DNA from: Paenibacillus terrigena DSM 21567
GTDB lineage: Bacteria; Bacillota; Bacilli; Paenibacillales; Paenibacillaceae
NCBI RefSeq assembly: GCF_000374845.1
Contig: NZ_KB895415.1
Span: forward strand, 472,912-536,911
DNA length: 64,000 nt
Direction: 5' to 3'
The notes below the pieces were generated by a model that was given only the letters and a program-made list of their open reading frames with translations, searched no databases and was not told where the DNA came from. Position numbers and translations under genes: made by a program. Positions 6,929-16,494 of this stretch are shown here, in pieces. Each line of letters begins with the position of its first letter. The first letter of the stretch is position 1.

Positions 6929-9283
6929 TTAATTTTGACGCGTTTCTTTAATGTTTTTATTCAAAACATATTCCTTCGGCGTTACGCCGTATTTCTTTTT
7001 AAACAGTTTATAGAAGTAGCTCTCATTCTCTACGCCAATTTTCTGTAAAATGTCTTTGATGCTGCGATTCGAATTATGAAGCCATTCCACGGCTTTCTCG
7101 AGCCGCACCTCATTCATATAATCGGCAACCGTTCGATCATACTGTTGATTGAAAATTTTACTCACTTGCTTAGGCGATAAATTCAGCTTATCGGCAATAT
7201 ATTGCAGACACAATTCCGGATTCGTATAATCTGCTTGAATAAATTCCATCACCGTGCTCGCAATGATGGCATGTTTGTCGTTCTCTATACGCTCCACTTT
7301 GGTCAAGCCATTCCTGCAAATTTGCATGATATGATCGTGCTGCTCCTGAAGCGTTCCCATCGTGAACAGCTGGTTGGAAAACAAATTAAAATTGAACTGC
7401 AGCGGCTCTAGCCTGTTCCTGTTCATCTCCTCGGTTGTCTCTTGCAGCGTATTCACTAATTTCATCACCGATAAAACGACGTTATTGTAGCTCAGCTTAT
7501 GGATTTCATCAAATATTTTACTTAACGCTTCTTCAGCGGAGACCGTATTCCCGCTTTTTAGCGAATCGACCCATTTTCTTTCTAACGCAGCAGAATAACC
7601 AACCTGTCCATTCTCCGTATTCACCGCAATAAGCCGATTGGTTAGAATGCAGCCCTTGCCGAATATCAGACGGTACACCGAATTGTTCAACGCCACATGA
7701 TATTTTTCGGTCAAGCCATGGAGATTGCCGCATGCGTCGCTAATAAAAATAGAAACGGATACTTTAAAATATTGACTGATATACGATTGCGCTTTGTTCC
7801 AGAGCTTCGTTGTTTCCGAAACCATTGTATCCTCGTCTCGATCGCCTAGGTTCATAATAAAGGCAATATGATCGTTTTTCATTTCGACAGCTTCGACCTT
7901 ACAACATTCCGAGAATATTTCCAGGGTAATATTGATAATCCCGAACATGCAGAGATCACGATCCAGATGACTGAACAATTGCTCGAATTGAGCGTAGTCA
8001 TCAATCTTTAAGATGCATACGAGTCCCGGTGCAGCCTGTGTCAGGTATACCCCCGATTCCACGGTTGCCTTAACAAACTCATCTGGGGTTACGGAGCGGC
8101 TGTCTACTAACAGCTTTCTTAGAAAATAAGCCTTCAAGATTTCTCGGTCGGATTGCTTCTCAAGCTTATATTGGTTCAACTGTTCGATCGAAAACTGATA
8201 GGCCTTGTTCAAGTACGATATTTCATCATCCTGTGCATGAGCATGGTCTAATTCGGTTCCATTGGATACAACATGAACCAAATTGCCAATCGGTTTATAA
8301 ATTTTTCTGGAAATCAAAATCGAAGTCATAATGGCTAGCAAGATAATCCCGCAAATGATGGAAATCAATGTATATTTCAACGTGTTTATTTTCTGAAAAA
8401 CTTCATCATATATTTGCGCTTTCACGAGTGTCCAATTCATTTTGTCTACAAACGTATATGTGATTAGATACTTCTCCCCATGGATGTTTTCCGTAAAATA
8501 ACCCGTTTTTTCTGAAGGAGCTTGTTCTTTCATGTGCCGTAGGTAAACCGCTTTCAACGAATCTTCCAAAGAGCCTTTCTCTAGATCGTTGCCGACAATT
8601 TCCGCATGATCATCCATAATGACAATTTTATCGCGGCGCTTCTCATCGACCATATTGATGTCCTTAATGTTATTGAGCAGCCATTCGGTGCTGGCATTGA
8701 CGATTAAGGCCCCATCCGGTTGATTGGAAGCATCCTTAAAATCATACATCAGATAGGTGACGACATTCTCAATCCGTTTCTTGTCATTCCCAATGGGATA
8801 TTCGATTTTTCTTGGCAAAGGTTTTAATTTCGGTATGTTCTTCTTAGATTGCATCAAGGCTTCGAAATTCAAGTCTTGAAATAACAAGTTATCCTGCGTC
8901 GTGTAATACGTTTTGGTCGAGCCGTTATACAAATAGATAGAGTGAATGAAAGGGTTCGTGCCAATGATCGACGTTTTGATTTTGTTCACTTCACGCAGCA
9001 TATCGGCAAATTCGACATGCTGGCTAAAAATCAAAGGCATTATTTCTGGTTTATAGTACATGGATAAGATTGAGTTAACAATCATATCATCCATCAAGTT
9101 AATATTATATTTCACCTGGTACAATATTTTTTTATTCGATTGGTACTCGTTATCCAGAACAGCTTGTTCAACCTTCACTAATGCAATAAGCGCGAACAAA
9201 ATAAGCGGCAGCAGCATGGCCAATATGACCCACTGATAAATCTTGCGGAAATAACTACGTTGTATTTTGTGATTCGAACGCAT
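6929..9283 (-). CDS. Membrane-bound AraC-family sensor-regulator for importer 1
   Basis: 784-residue one-component regulator. A first transmembrane helix near residues 18-40 is followed by an extracytoplasmic sensor region (about 40-295), a second helix around 300-325, a cytoplasmic linker, and a C-terminal pair of AraC helix-turn-helix motifs in the last 105 residues (AIIASTVMEFIQADY onward, ending FKKKYGVTPKEYVLN). This is the architecture of regulators that sit beside lpl-type importers in Paenibacillus (family knowledge). I start at ATG 9283, which has AAAGGGTGGT upstream, rather than a TTG eight codons earlier. It probably activates the importer genes immediately downstream, past the hairpin at 6861-6909. 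Confidence 0.88.
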   Translation of the reverse strand: MRSNHKIQRSYFRKIYQWVILAMLLPLILFALIALVKVEQAVLDNEYQSNKKILYQVKYNINLMDDMIVNSILSMYYKPEIMPLIFSQHVEFADMLREVNKIKTSIIGTNPFIHSIYLYNGSTKTYYTTQDNLLFQDLNFEALMQSKKNIPKLKPLPRKIEYPIGNDKKRIENVVTYLMYDFKDASNQPDGALIVNASTEWLLNNIKDINMVDEKRRDKIVIMDDHAEIVGNDLEKGSLEDSLKAVYLRHMKEQAPSEKTGYFTENIHGEKYLITYTFVDKMNWTLVKAQIYDEVFQKINTLKYTLISIICGIILLAIMTSILISRKIYKPIGNLVHVVSNGTELDHAHAQDDEISYLNKAYQFSIEQLNQYKLEKQSDREILKAYFLRKLLVDSRSVTPDEFVKATVESGVYLTQAAPGLVCILKIDDYAQFEQLFSHLDRDLCMFGIINITLEIFSECCKVEAVEMKNDHIAFIMNLGDRDEDTMVSETTKLWNKAQSYISQYFKVSVSIFISDACGNLHGLTEKYHVALNNSVYRLIFGKGCILTNRLIAVNTENGQVGYSAALERKWVDSLKSGNTVSAEEALSKIFDEIHKLSYNNVVLSVMKLVNTLQETTEEMNRNRLEPLQFNFNLFSNQLFTMGTLQEQHDHIMQICRNGLTKVERIENDKHAIIASTVMEFIQADYTNPELCLQYIADKLNLSPKQVSKIFNQQYDRTVADYMNEVRLEKAVEWLHNSNRSIKDILQKIGVENESYFYKLFKKKYGVTPKEYVLNKNIKETRQN

Positions 9284-9406
9284 ATGACCACCCTTTAAGT
9301 TTATCAATTCTGACTAAACGCACGAGCAACAAAATACATTTTACCTTATATTCTCATTTTTTGGATAGATAGCGTTTCATTTTTTATTTGTTAAAGGAAG
9401 TCTCGG

Positions 9407-9450
9407 AACGCAAACAGACGCCGAATTATCGGCGCCGAAAGTTCGCGTTT
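9407..9450 (-). terminator. Possible terminator after the polyketide operon
   Basis: On the minus strand GGCGCCG and CGGCGTC flank ATAATT, with outer AACGC and GCGTT also able to pair. It lies just past the flavin oxidoreductase stop codon. The stem has a mismatch and no clean T-run follows, so the call is moderate. Confidence 0.4.
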
Positions 9451-9472
9451 ATTCATCTTAAGAAGGATCCGC

Positions 9473-10645
9473 CTAGCGCTTCGAGTAAAATTCCAGTGTC
9501 TCTAACGGCTTCAGCCTTGTAGCTTGCACGAGTCCATTGGCCAGCACGGGCGCAATTCTTGCTGCGATCGGCAGCAACTGCTGGGTTACAGGCTTGCCCA
9601 TGATCCATTGCAGCACGCTCCCCCATCGTAAAGGTCCGGAAAACTCCCTCAGGATCGCATGCGTAAAGCGCTGTTCCCAATCCTGCAGGGATAAGTTCCC
9701 GCGCAAATAGCTGTCCGCCAGCGGCGCGCACAATGCGGCGGAGCGCAGCGCCATAGACATCCCGTCTCCGCAAAGCGGTGCGATCATGGCGGAAGCGTCT
9801 CCTAAGCGAGGGAACCCGTCCCATGGCGTCGGCTTACGCTGCAGATAGACGGGGGCGATTGCAGCTTGCGTGCCGGGGGATGGCACAGCGGTCGCAAGCC
9901 GTGCAGCCAGCCTCCGGTTGCGCTGGATTGCCGTTTCCAGAATGGACAGTACCGATTTGCCCGCCTTCGCGAATTCGCTGCGGCTCAGCAGCGCCGCAGC
10001 ATTCACGCGGCCATCCTCGATCGGGCACAGTCCGAGATAACCTCCTCGAAAGAAATACATCTCAATCACTGGCTCCATCGTTAAACCGTCATAGTGGGTT
10101 TTAACACCGATGTAGGCTTGCTGGCCCGAATCAGCAGCATTCAGACGATGTCCTGTATGTGCAACTCGCGAATTCGCTCCCCAGGCCGCAATGACAGCCC
10201 GGGCGTGGAACAGGCTCATGTTCGCTCCCTGTTTCGTTCGAACCGTGTATCCTTTACCATGCTGCTCTATCCCTGTAACCGTGGTTGACAGGTGCAGCTG
10301 TGCACCGGCCTGCAGCGCGGCTGAATGCAGCGCCTCATCCATCGTATATCGGCTTAGTCCCCATGCAGCGCCAGGGATCGGGAGCTCGATTTCACCGCCA
10401 TGCTCGAAGATGAGTCGAGCCCGTTCAATCCGCTGCGGATGAAGTGCCGCAACCGTCTCGGTTAATCCGAGTGCGTGCAGCGTGCTCTGCGCTTCCGGCG
10501 ACAGAAATTCTCCGCACACCTTATGACGCGGAAAGGTCTGCCGGTCGATTAAGGCCGTCTCCCACTGCCTATCTGCGAGTGCTTTGGCGATGCAGCTTCC
10601 CGCCATGCCTCCCCCGAGCACGACGACATCCGCATAATGCTCCAT
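9473..10645 (-). CDS. FAD-dependent oxidoreductase, geranylgeranyl-reductase-like
   Basis: 390-residue flavoprotein with an N-terminal FAD-binding Rossmann motif (VVVLGGGMAGS, residues 7-17) and the second FAD contact region (FPRLGDASAMIAPLCGDGMSMAL) typical of the PHBH/geranylgeranyl reductase superfamily. It is the third gene of a type III polyketide operon, starting five bases after the methyltransferase stop. I choose ATG 10645 because GGAG lies nine bases upstream and the flavin motif then starts at the usual distance; the frame extends 41 codons further. Probably it oxidises or hydroxylates the polyketide product (inference from context). It has no signal peptide. Confidence 0.85.
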   Translation of the reverse strand: MEHYADVVVLGGGMAGSCIAKALADRQWETALIDRQTFPRHKVCGEFLSPEAQSTLHALGLTETVAALHPQRIERARLIFEHGGEIELPIPGAAWGLSRYTMDEALHSAALQAGAQLHLSTTVTGIEQHGKGYTVRTKQGANMSLFHARAVIAAWGANSRVAHTGHRLNAADSGQQAYIGVKTHYDGLTMEPVIEMYFFRGGYLGLCPIEDGRVNAAALLSRSEFAKAGKSVLSILETAIQRNRRLAARLATAVPSPGTQAAIAPVYLQRKPTPWDGFPRLGDASAMIAPLCGDGMSMALRSAALCAPLADSYLRGNLSLQDWEQRFTHAILREFSGPLRWGSVLQWIMGKPVTQQLLPIAARIAPVLANGLVQATRLKPLETLEFYSKR

Positions 10646-10650
10646 TTCGT

Positions 10651-11391
10651 TCAGCTCCGTCCGCTTGAATTTGACACCGGCTTCCTGATCACGACGGTAT
10701 AGCGGAACAACGGCCGCCAAGAATACATCATCTGGTTGATCCCCGCCGACTGCTTGAGTCGCTTCCAATCCTGCGATCGAAAGCCTTTGGCCACGGACAG
10801 GGGACCGTCATTACGAATATACCGATTGGAAGACATAATCCGCGTCGCAAGCCATACCGCCGTCCAAGCGATCCAATGCCGATGGATATCATTGACGACA
10901 ACGCCCAGCCGCGCCCCTCGCAGCATACTCATGATGACACTGGGAAGCTCCTTTTCCGCAAAATGATGCAGCAGCTGCGTTCCCGTCACGATATCAGCGC
11001 CACCTTCAGGAAGCTTGAACAGATCTCCCCGCATGACCTGAACGCGCGGCTCATTCCGAAAGAAGAGACGCGCTTCGGTACATGCTTCTTCGGTCATATC
11101 GACTAACGTGATCGCAAGATCAACACCTTGCATCGTAGCCCATTGCAGCACGCGCCGATTCACGTCGCCAGAACCGGCGCCAACGTCCGTAATCGTTAGA
11201 CGCTTCGGCTTGCCTGCCGCCTGCCATAGCCGCTTAACCCCATACAGCGTCGGCCCCGATGCGACGAACAGTCGATTCAACAGGCGAAGCTCTCGCAGCG
11301 CTTCACGCAGCTCCTCTCCACCACTGGAGAAGTCGTCCATGAGCTCAGCCGCCGAAGCACGACCTCGCAGTTTATAAAACATATTGCGCAT
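10651..11391 (-). CDS. SAM-dependent methyltransferase of the polyketide operon
   Basis: 246-residue class I methyltransferase. SAM-binding motif I is DVGAGSGDV (residues 69-77), with the acidic motif II residue in TLVDM and a GDLF motif III-like segment. Its start overlaps the type III polyketide synthase gene by 20 bases and its stop is five bases before the oxidoreductase start, indicating translational coupling. It probably O- or C-methylates the polyketide (inference). Substrate cannot be assigned. Confidence 0.85.
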   Translation of the reverse strand: MRNMFYKLRGRASAAELMDDFSSGGEELREALRELRLLNRLFVASGPTLYGVKRLWQAAGKPKRLTITDVGAGSGDVNRRVLQWATMQGVDLAITLVDMTEEACTEARLFFRNEPRVQVMRGDLFKLPEGGADIVTGTQLLHHFAEKELPSVIMSMLRGARLGVVVNDIHRHWIAWTAVWLATRIMSSNRYIRNDGPLSVAKGFRSQDWKRLKQSAGINQMMYSWRPLFRYTVVIRKPVSNSSGRS

Positions 11392-12526
11392 CCTCTGTGC
11401 GGCGCTTGGATGTTACCTTGGAAGCCACATACGTGATCTTGATCATCTCCGCCGTCAATCCAGGGCCGAATGCTAACGCCAAGCCGGCTGCACGCGCTGT
11501 ACCTCGTTCCCGCAGCTGCTCCCTCATTTTCTTCATGACGAACAAGATCGTAGCGGAGGACACATTCCCGATGTCTCGCAAGACGCCTAGACTTGGCGCG
11601 ACTTGCTCATCCGACAGACCATATCTTGCTTGCAGAACTTCGATGATTCCTTTCCCACCCGGGTGAATCGCCCATAATTCCAGATGAGCCTCCCCGATGA
11701 GACGTGACACTTCGGCCGGAACATATTCACCGATCAGTCTCGGAATATTCGGTGACAGATACAGGTCAAATCCGACGTTCCCAACCTCCCAGATCATTTC
11801 ATTAGCGCCCCCGGGCAGCAGTACGGTATGATAATCACCGAGCAGATAGACCTGCTGATGCTGCGGGCCGACCGCACCGATCACACATGCCGAGGCACCG
11901 TCGCCAAAAAAAGAAGCGCCGAACAAGGCATCCCGATCCCCGGATGGCTGAATATGAAGCGTGCACAATTCCACGCATACAATTAATACGTTCGCCTTCG
12001 GATCGCCGGATACCAGCTGCTTCGATAAGCAAATCGCCTTCATCCCGGCAGCACATCCGATGAAGGTCAGCGGGATTCGCATGACGGAAGGAGCTAGCCC
12101 CAGCTCTCGAACCAAAGCAGCATCGATTCCTGGAAGGAATTGCCCGGTACAACTGACCGTGATGAGATGCGTAATCCGATCGGCATTCATCTTCGCATCC
12201 GCCAAGGCGTCTCTTGCCGCGGATATAGCCAGCGGAACGGATGCTCTCTTATAGACGGCCATTCGTTCTGCCGTGGTTGGAACCTCCGAACGATCTTCTT
12301 TCGGTAAATAACGACATGCCGAAGCCTCGTTCAGCAGGTCCGGCTCGCACGTATAGCGAGTCTCGACCCCGCATTGTTTGAATATTCTTCTGGCCCATCG
12401 GGCCGAATCCGGGTTGCTGCTCAGCGCATCGACGATCCGGCGCGTCGTATCTGCCTGGTCCATGCGATAGGGCGGCAACGCCGTGCCGATCCCTGTCATA
12501 GCAATCATTGGCTTTACAGCTACCAT
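11372..12526 (-). CDS. Type III polyketide synthase (chalcone/stilbene synthase family)
   Basis: 384-residue homodimeric ketosynthase that condenses malonyl-CoA units onto an acyl-CoA starter and cyclises the chain to pyrones, resorcinols or phloroglucinols. The catalytic triad is complete: Cys158 (TFIGCAAG), His288 (WAIHPGGKG) and Asn321 (DIGNVSSAT). Length is normal for the family. The ATG is preceded by GAGGAGG. It is the first gene of a three-gene operon with a methyltransferase and a flavoprotein. B. subtilis BpsA is the nearest well-known Bacillales relative, but that locus has a different methyltransferase type, so the product here may differ. Confidence 0.93.
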   Translation of the reverse strand: MVAVKPMIAMTGIGTALPPYRMDQADTTRRIVDALSSNPDSARWARRIFKQCGVETRYTCEPDLLNEASACRYLPKEDRSEVPTTAERMAVYKRASVPLAISAARDALADAKMNADRITHLITVSCTGQFLPGIDAALVRELGLAPSVMRIPLTFIGCAAGMKAICLSKQLVSGDPKANVLIVCVELCTLHIQPSGDRDALFGASFFGDGASACVIGAVGPQHQQVYLLGDYHTVLLPGGANEMIWEVGNVGFDLYLSPNIPRLIGEYVPAEVSRLIGEAHLELWAIHPGGKGIIEVLQARYGLSDEQVAPSLGVLRDIGNVSSATILFVMKKMREQLRERGTARAAGLALAFGPGLTAEMIKITYVASKVTSKRRTEDAQYVL

Positions 12527-12631
12527 ACCATCATAACCTCCTCAATGTAGCGTTAACGGCTTATAAGACCTTTGATGCTCCCAGCTTATTCCGAAGCCGT
12601 TCTCATCATCTTACCCATCTCGGAACATGAC

Positions 12632-12658
12632 AAAACCCAGTCCAATGCGGACTGGGTT
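12632..12658 (-). terminator. Terminator after the SDR/aldo-keto reductase pair
   Basis: Perfect 10-bp inverted repeat AACCCAGTCC (12634-12643) and GGACTGGGTT (12649-12658) with a five-base loop, followed by TTTT on the minus strand. It separates the upstream reductase genes from the polyketide operon. Confidence 0.85.
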
Positions 12659-12749
12659 CATATGGCGGAAGAGAACTATGGCTGCACAAACCACAACTCC
12701 CCGCCGCGTTATGCAAAAAGATTCTAGATAAATGCGGATATGCTAGCTA

Positions 12750-13787
12750 CTACCCATTTCTCTTCGGTGACTGAAGTTTATTTTTATATTCACCCAATAA
12801 TAAATGCTTCACGGTATCCGTCTTAAGAAATCCATGAGGAAATCCGAGTTCGATTCTACTTACCTTATTCAAAACATCCATTTGTTCTTGCGTTAGCTGG
12901 AACAGTAGGCAACCTAAATTGTCTCTGATTTGGGCTGCCTTCCTAGCACCAAGAATTGGTATTGGCCCTTCTTTCCTTTGTCGAATCCAATTGAGCGCAA
13001 CTTGTACGGGGGTCTTGCCTAATTCCTTTGCAATCTCCTCAACTGTTGCGACAATAGTTCGATTACGATCCGTGAGCCTATCCGCATTAAGGTCAGCACG
13101 TTTTGAATCTTCTGTAGTACCGTTCTTATTCTTTCCTGATAAAACGCCGCCCCCTAACGGAGACCAAGCCGTTACACCGATTTCAAAAGCTTCGGCCATT
13201 GGTAACAAGTCACGTTCAGCCTCTCGCTGAATTAAGCTGTATTCCATTTGCAGTCCAATGAAAGGAGACCATCCCTGTAAAGCAGCCATCGTATTCGCCT
13301 GCGATACGATCCATGCGGGTGTATTGGATATGCCGACATAAAGGATTTTTCCGGCCCGAACCTGGTCATCTAGCGCACGCATAATCTCTTCAACTGGCGT
13401 CAAGAAATCCCATGTATGCAACCAGTATAGATCGATATACTCTGTTTTTAATCTTTTCAAGCTGGCATCCAAAGATTGCACCAGACTTTTGCGATGATTT
13501 CCCCCGCCATTAGGGTTCTTGGGGTTCATTGACAGCGAATACTTGGTCGCAACGACGAACTTCTCCCGTTCCGAAGAAATGAATTCCCCGACATATTCCT
13601 CACTTTGCCCACCCGTGTATAGGTTGGTTGTATCAATAAAGTTTCCTCCCGCCTCAACATATGCATTGAATATTTTGTGGCTTTCTTCTTTATTAGCGCC
13701 CCATCCGCCAAGGTCTCCAAAAGTCATGGTTCCCAAAGCCAATTCGGATACTCTCAATCCGCTTCTGCCAAGCAATTTATATTGCAT
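12750..13787 (-). CDS. Aldo/keto reductase
   Basis: 345-residue NADPH-dependent aldo/keto reductase of the bacterial YajO/Tas-like branch. The catalytic residues Asp52 (FIDTTNLYTGG), Tyr57, Lys82 (ATKYS) and His124 (LYWLHTWD) are visible, and the cofactor-binding C-terminal segment (PILGARKAAQIRDNLG) is complete. It lies 35 bp downstream of an SDR gene on the same strand, so the two form a reductase pair of unknown physiological substrate. Confidence 0.88.
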   Translation of the reverse strand: MQYKLLGRSGLRVSELALGTMTFGDLGGWGANKEESHKIFNAYVEAGGNFIDTTNLYTGGQSEEYVGEFISSEREKFVVATKYSLSMNPKNPNGGGNHRKSLVQSLDASLKRLKTEYIDLYWLHTWDFLTPVEEIMRALDDQVRAGKILYVGISNTPAWIVSQANTMAALQGWSPFIGLQMEYSLIQREAERDLLPMAEAFEIGVTAWSPLGGGVLSGKNKNGTTEDSKRADLNADRLTDRNRTIVATVEEIAKELGKTPVQVALNWIRQRKEGPIPILGARKAAQIRDNLGCLLFQLTQEQMDVLNKVSRIELGFPHGFLKTDTVKHLLLGEYKNKLQSPKRNG

Positions 13788-13822
13788 TTATTTCCCTCCC
13801 ATTTGCCCTACTAATATGCCCC

Positions 13823-14581
13823 TTATACAGTCAAACTGCCGTCTACAGTTACAACAGAACCAGCCATGAAGCTTGCTTTGTCAGAAGCCAAGAACAATAC
13901 GGCTTCTGCAACCTCATTCGGTTGACCGTGACGTCCCATTCGCACGCGCGAAAGTTCTTCTGGTACATAACCGCCATGCTCAAACGACTCCGCCACACTT
14001 TTGAAGATTGCTGTCTCGATGCCACCTGGGCAAACGACATTGATGCGGATTCCCTTGTTTGCGTATTCCATCGCCGCCCCTTTCGTTAAACCGATGACAG
14101 CTGCTTTACTAGCCGAATAAACGGCGATGCTGTGCTCTGGACGAATACCTGCGGACGAAGCTGTATTAATGATGGACCCTTTCCCTTGCTTTTCCATTAC
14201 CGGAAGGACATATTTCATTCCGAGAAAAATACTCTTCACATTAATTGACATGATCCGCTCGTATTCTTGCATTTCGACCGTAGTAAACGGAGCGAACTTT
14301 TGAATGACCCCTGCATTGTTAAACAAGACATCAATTCGTCCATATGTCTCCACTGCTTGGTTAACGAAATTCTCCACGTCCTCTTGCTTGGAAACGTCCG
14401 CTTTTACGAAAATGCCCTCTCCGCCATTATTCTGAATGAGCTTCAGCGTTTCTTCTCCCAAACTCTGATTGAAATCTACCAGAACCACCTTGTACCCGTT
14501 TTCGGCTAACTTCAAGCTGGTTGCTCTCCCAATTCCGCTGGCTGCTCCTGTTACTACCGCTACTTGATTTGCATTATACAT
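13823..14581 (-). CDS. Short-chain dehydrogenase/reductase
   Basis: 252-residue classical SDR. The cofactor motif TGAASGIG (residues 11-18), structural NNAG (88-91) and catalytic Ser/Tyr155/Lys159 (YSASK) are all present. VLVDF after the second strand suggests preference for NAD(H) (inference). The ATG at 14581 is preceded by AAGGGAG; an in-frame GTG at 14647 would add 22 residues that do not resemble the family. Co-transcribed with the downstream aldo/keto reductase. Confidence 0.9.
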   Translation of the reverse strand: MYNANQVAVVTGAASGIGRATSLKLAENGYKVVLVDFNQSLGEETLKLIQNNGGEGIFVKADVSKQEDVENFVNQAVETYGRIDVLFNNAGVIQKFAPFTTVEMQEYERIMSINVKSIFLGMKYVLPVMEKQGKGSIINTASSAGIRPEHSIAVYSASKAAVIGLTKGAAMEYANKGIRINVVCPGGIETAIFKSVAESFEHGGYVPEELSRVRMGRHGQPNEVAEAVLFLASDKASFMAGSVVTVDGSLTV

Positions 14582-14671
14582 ATTAATTTCTCCCTTTAAG
14601 TTATATTTTTTACTTTGAATAAAAATAGTAGGCGGGTCCACTGTCACTATTCCCCAAGGTTCGCATCTTTT

Positions 14672-16303
14672 TTAGCTTGTCCTGTTTCTTGATTCCATAT
14701 AGCCTTCATAGTTGCCCTCATATAAAACAGCGCCCTCGGAGCTAAGTTCCACAATTCTGTCCGCCAGCTTGTTGAGAAAATAGCGGTCATGGGATATAAA
14801 AAGAAGCGTTCCTTCATAATTCAGCAGGGTTGATTCCAAGACTTCCTTACTGGATAAATCCAAATGGTTTGTCGGCTCATCCAGAACGAGCACATTTGCT
14901 TCTTTTAACATGAGCTTGGAAAGGGCAACGCGCGCTTTTTCACCACCACTAAGTGAAGATATTTTCTTGAATACATCCTCGCCTGAGAATAGAAAGTTTC
15001 CCAGAACCGTTCGAATCCTAGCCTCTTCGATATGCGGACAGTGACTCCATACCTCGTCCAAAATGGTATTAAGGGGATGTAAAGAGGATTGCTCTTGGTC
15101 GTAGTATCCAATCGTCACCTCCTTTCCCCACGTTATCTCCCCACGATCCGGCAGTAACTCGCCGATTAAGGTCTTTAGCAGGGTCGACTTCCCAATACCG
15201 TTCGGACCGATCAAAGCAACTTTTTCGCCACGTTGAAGCCCAAAACTAATGTTCTGCAATAACGGCTTGCGTGCACTCTCTACACCTAAAGAAATGCGAA
15301 TATCGCGAATATGCAGCACCTCTTTGTGAGAGGTTTTCCCGACGCCAAATGTTAGTTTTGCGCGCTTTAGGTTTGCGAGGGGCGTATCGATACGATCGAT
15401 TCGTTCAAGCTGCTTACGTTTGTTTTTCGCACTTTTCGCAGAGGTGGCACGAACAATATGTCGCTCAACGTATTCTTCCATTTTGGCGATCTGTTCTTGT
15501 TGCATCGCGTACCTCTTTGCTAGAACTTCTTTATTTAACTCCTTCTCAATCACGTACCTTGAGTAATTGCCTATATAGCGCCGGACTTGTGTTCTTTCCA
15601 ACTCATAAATGACTGTGACAAGTGAGTCCAGAAAATACCGGTCATGCGAAACAACGAGGATCGCGCCGGGATAGGAACGCAAATAACCTTCCAACCAAGC
15701 CAATGTCTCAAAATCCAAGTGATTCGTCGGCTCATCTAGTATGAGCAGATCCGGTTCGCTGAGCAGTGTTTTCGCAAGTGCCAGTCTTGTTTTCTGCCCA
15801 CCGCTTAGTGTATGAATGGGGGTATCCTGAGGAAAATCTCCGAAACCCATGCCATGAAGAATTCCTCGGATTTTGTACTCGATCTCATAGCCACCGTGCT
15901 GCAAAAACCACTCGGATTTAGTCGCATAACGATTCATCGTTTCTGCGTAGTTTCCGGCATCTTCCATAAAGGCAGGGTCGCTCATTTGTCTTTCTAGCTC
16001 TCTCATCTCTTTTTCGACCTGGACCAAATCGGTGAAAACACTCAACAGCTCGCTCCCAATCGAATTCTCAGGGTGAAATCTACTGTTTTGGCGCAAATAG
16101 CCTACTTTCGCTCCTTTTGCGAGATAGATCTCCCCTTCGTCATAAGAGAGATCACCTGCAATAATTTGCAGAAGAGTAGATTTGCCTGCACCGTTCACGC
16201 CGACAAGGCCAATCCGTTCACCAGGTTCAATTTTCATAGATACTCCAGAGAGTGTTGGAGTGCCCCCATAGATTTTGCTGATTCCGTTTATTTGAAGTAA
16301 CAT
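14672..16303 (-). CDS. ABC-F family ATPase, ribosome-associated
   Basis: 543-residue protein with two fused ABC nucleotide-binding domains and no transmembrane helices, the hallmark of ABC-F proteins, which act on the ribosome as translation factors or antibiotic-resistance proteins. Walker A motifs are GVNGAGKST (35-43) and GPNGIGKST; signature motifs are LSGGQKTR and LSGGEKAR; both LDEPTNHLD Walker B motifs are intact. Between the domains is the basic helical linker (about 240-320) that reaches into the ribosome. The ATG directly follows the TAA of a 27-codon small ORF, and only a weak GAGAGATGG precedes it, so translational coupling is likely. The upstream terminator and small ORFs suggest drug-inducible control. 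The exact subfamily cannot be assigned by eye. Confidence 0.93.
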   Translation of the reverse strand: MLLQINGISKIYGGTPTLSGVSMKIEPGERIGLVGVNGAGKSTLLQIIAGDLSYDEGEIYLAKGAKVGYLRQNSRFHPENSIGSELLSVFTDLVQVEKEMRELERQMSDPAFMEDAGNYAETMNRYATKSEWFLQHGGYEIEYKIRGILHGMGFGDFPQDTPIHTLSGGQKTRLALAKTLLSEPDLLILDEPTNHLDFETLAWLEGYLRSYPGAILVVSHDRYFLDSLVTVIYELERTQVRRYIGNYSRYVIEKELNKEVLAKRYAMQQEQIAKMEEYVERHIVRATSAKSAKNKRKQLERIDRIDTPLANLKRAKLTFGVGKTSHKEVLHIRDIRISLGVESARKPLLQNISFGLQRGEKVALIGPNGIGKSTLLKTLIGELLPDRGEITWGKEVTIGYYDQEQSSLHPLNTILDEVWSHCPHIEEARIRTVLGNFLFSGEDVFKKISSLSGGEKARVALSKLMLKEANVLVLDEPTNHLDLSSKEVLESTLLNYEGTLLFISHDRYFLNKLADRIVELSSEGAVLYEGNYEGYMESRNRTS

Positions 16304-16387
16304 TTACCATCTCTCTTTTCTTATATAATAAAACCCCATCCTTTCGTGAGTATTTCGCCTACCTGGGATCCATAAGAACGTTTTCAT
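16304..16387 (-). CDS. 27-codon leader ORF coupled to the ABC-F gene
   Basis: ATG at 16387 follows a perfect AAAGGAGG (16397-16404) by nine bases. The frame encodes 27 residues (MKTFLWIPGRR, then NTHERMGFYYIRKERW) and ends with TAA immediately before the ABC-F ATG. The strong ribosome binding site and stop-start adjacency argue that it is translated and coupled to the ATPase gene. It begins right after the hairpin terminator at 16411-16452. Likely a regulatory leader peptide; no homology recognised. Confidence 0.65.
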   Translation of the reverse strand: MKTFLWIPGRRNTHERMGFYYIRKERW

Positions 16388-16410
16388 TCCGTTTTTCCTC
16401 CTTTAGAGAA

Positions 16411-16452
16411 CGCAAAAAAGACGCCGACAAAAACCGGCGTCTTTTTTTGCGT
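16411..16452 (-). terminator. Hairpin terminator/attenuator inside the ABC-F leader
   Basis: CGCAAAAAAGACGCCG (16411-16426) and CGGCGTCTTTTTTTGCG (16435-16451) pair with an eight-base loop; A and T tracts flank the GC core on both sides, so it could terminate in either direction. It lies between the 49-codon ORF and the leader ORF/ABC-F gene. It may simply end the upstream transcript or act as an attenuator for the ATPase gene. Confidence 0.8.
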
Positions 16453-16494
16453 TATATGATCGAAAATTTGCAATGGAATTATATTATGCAAATT

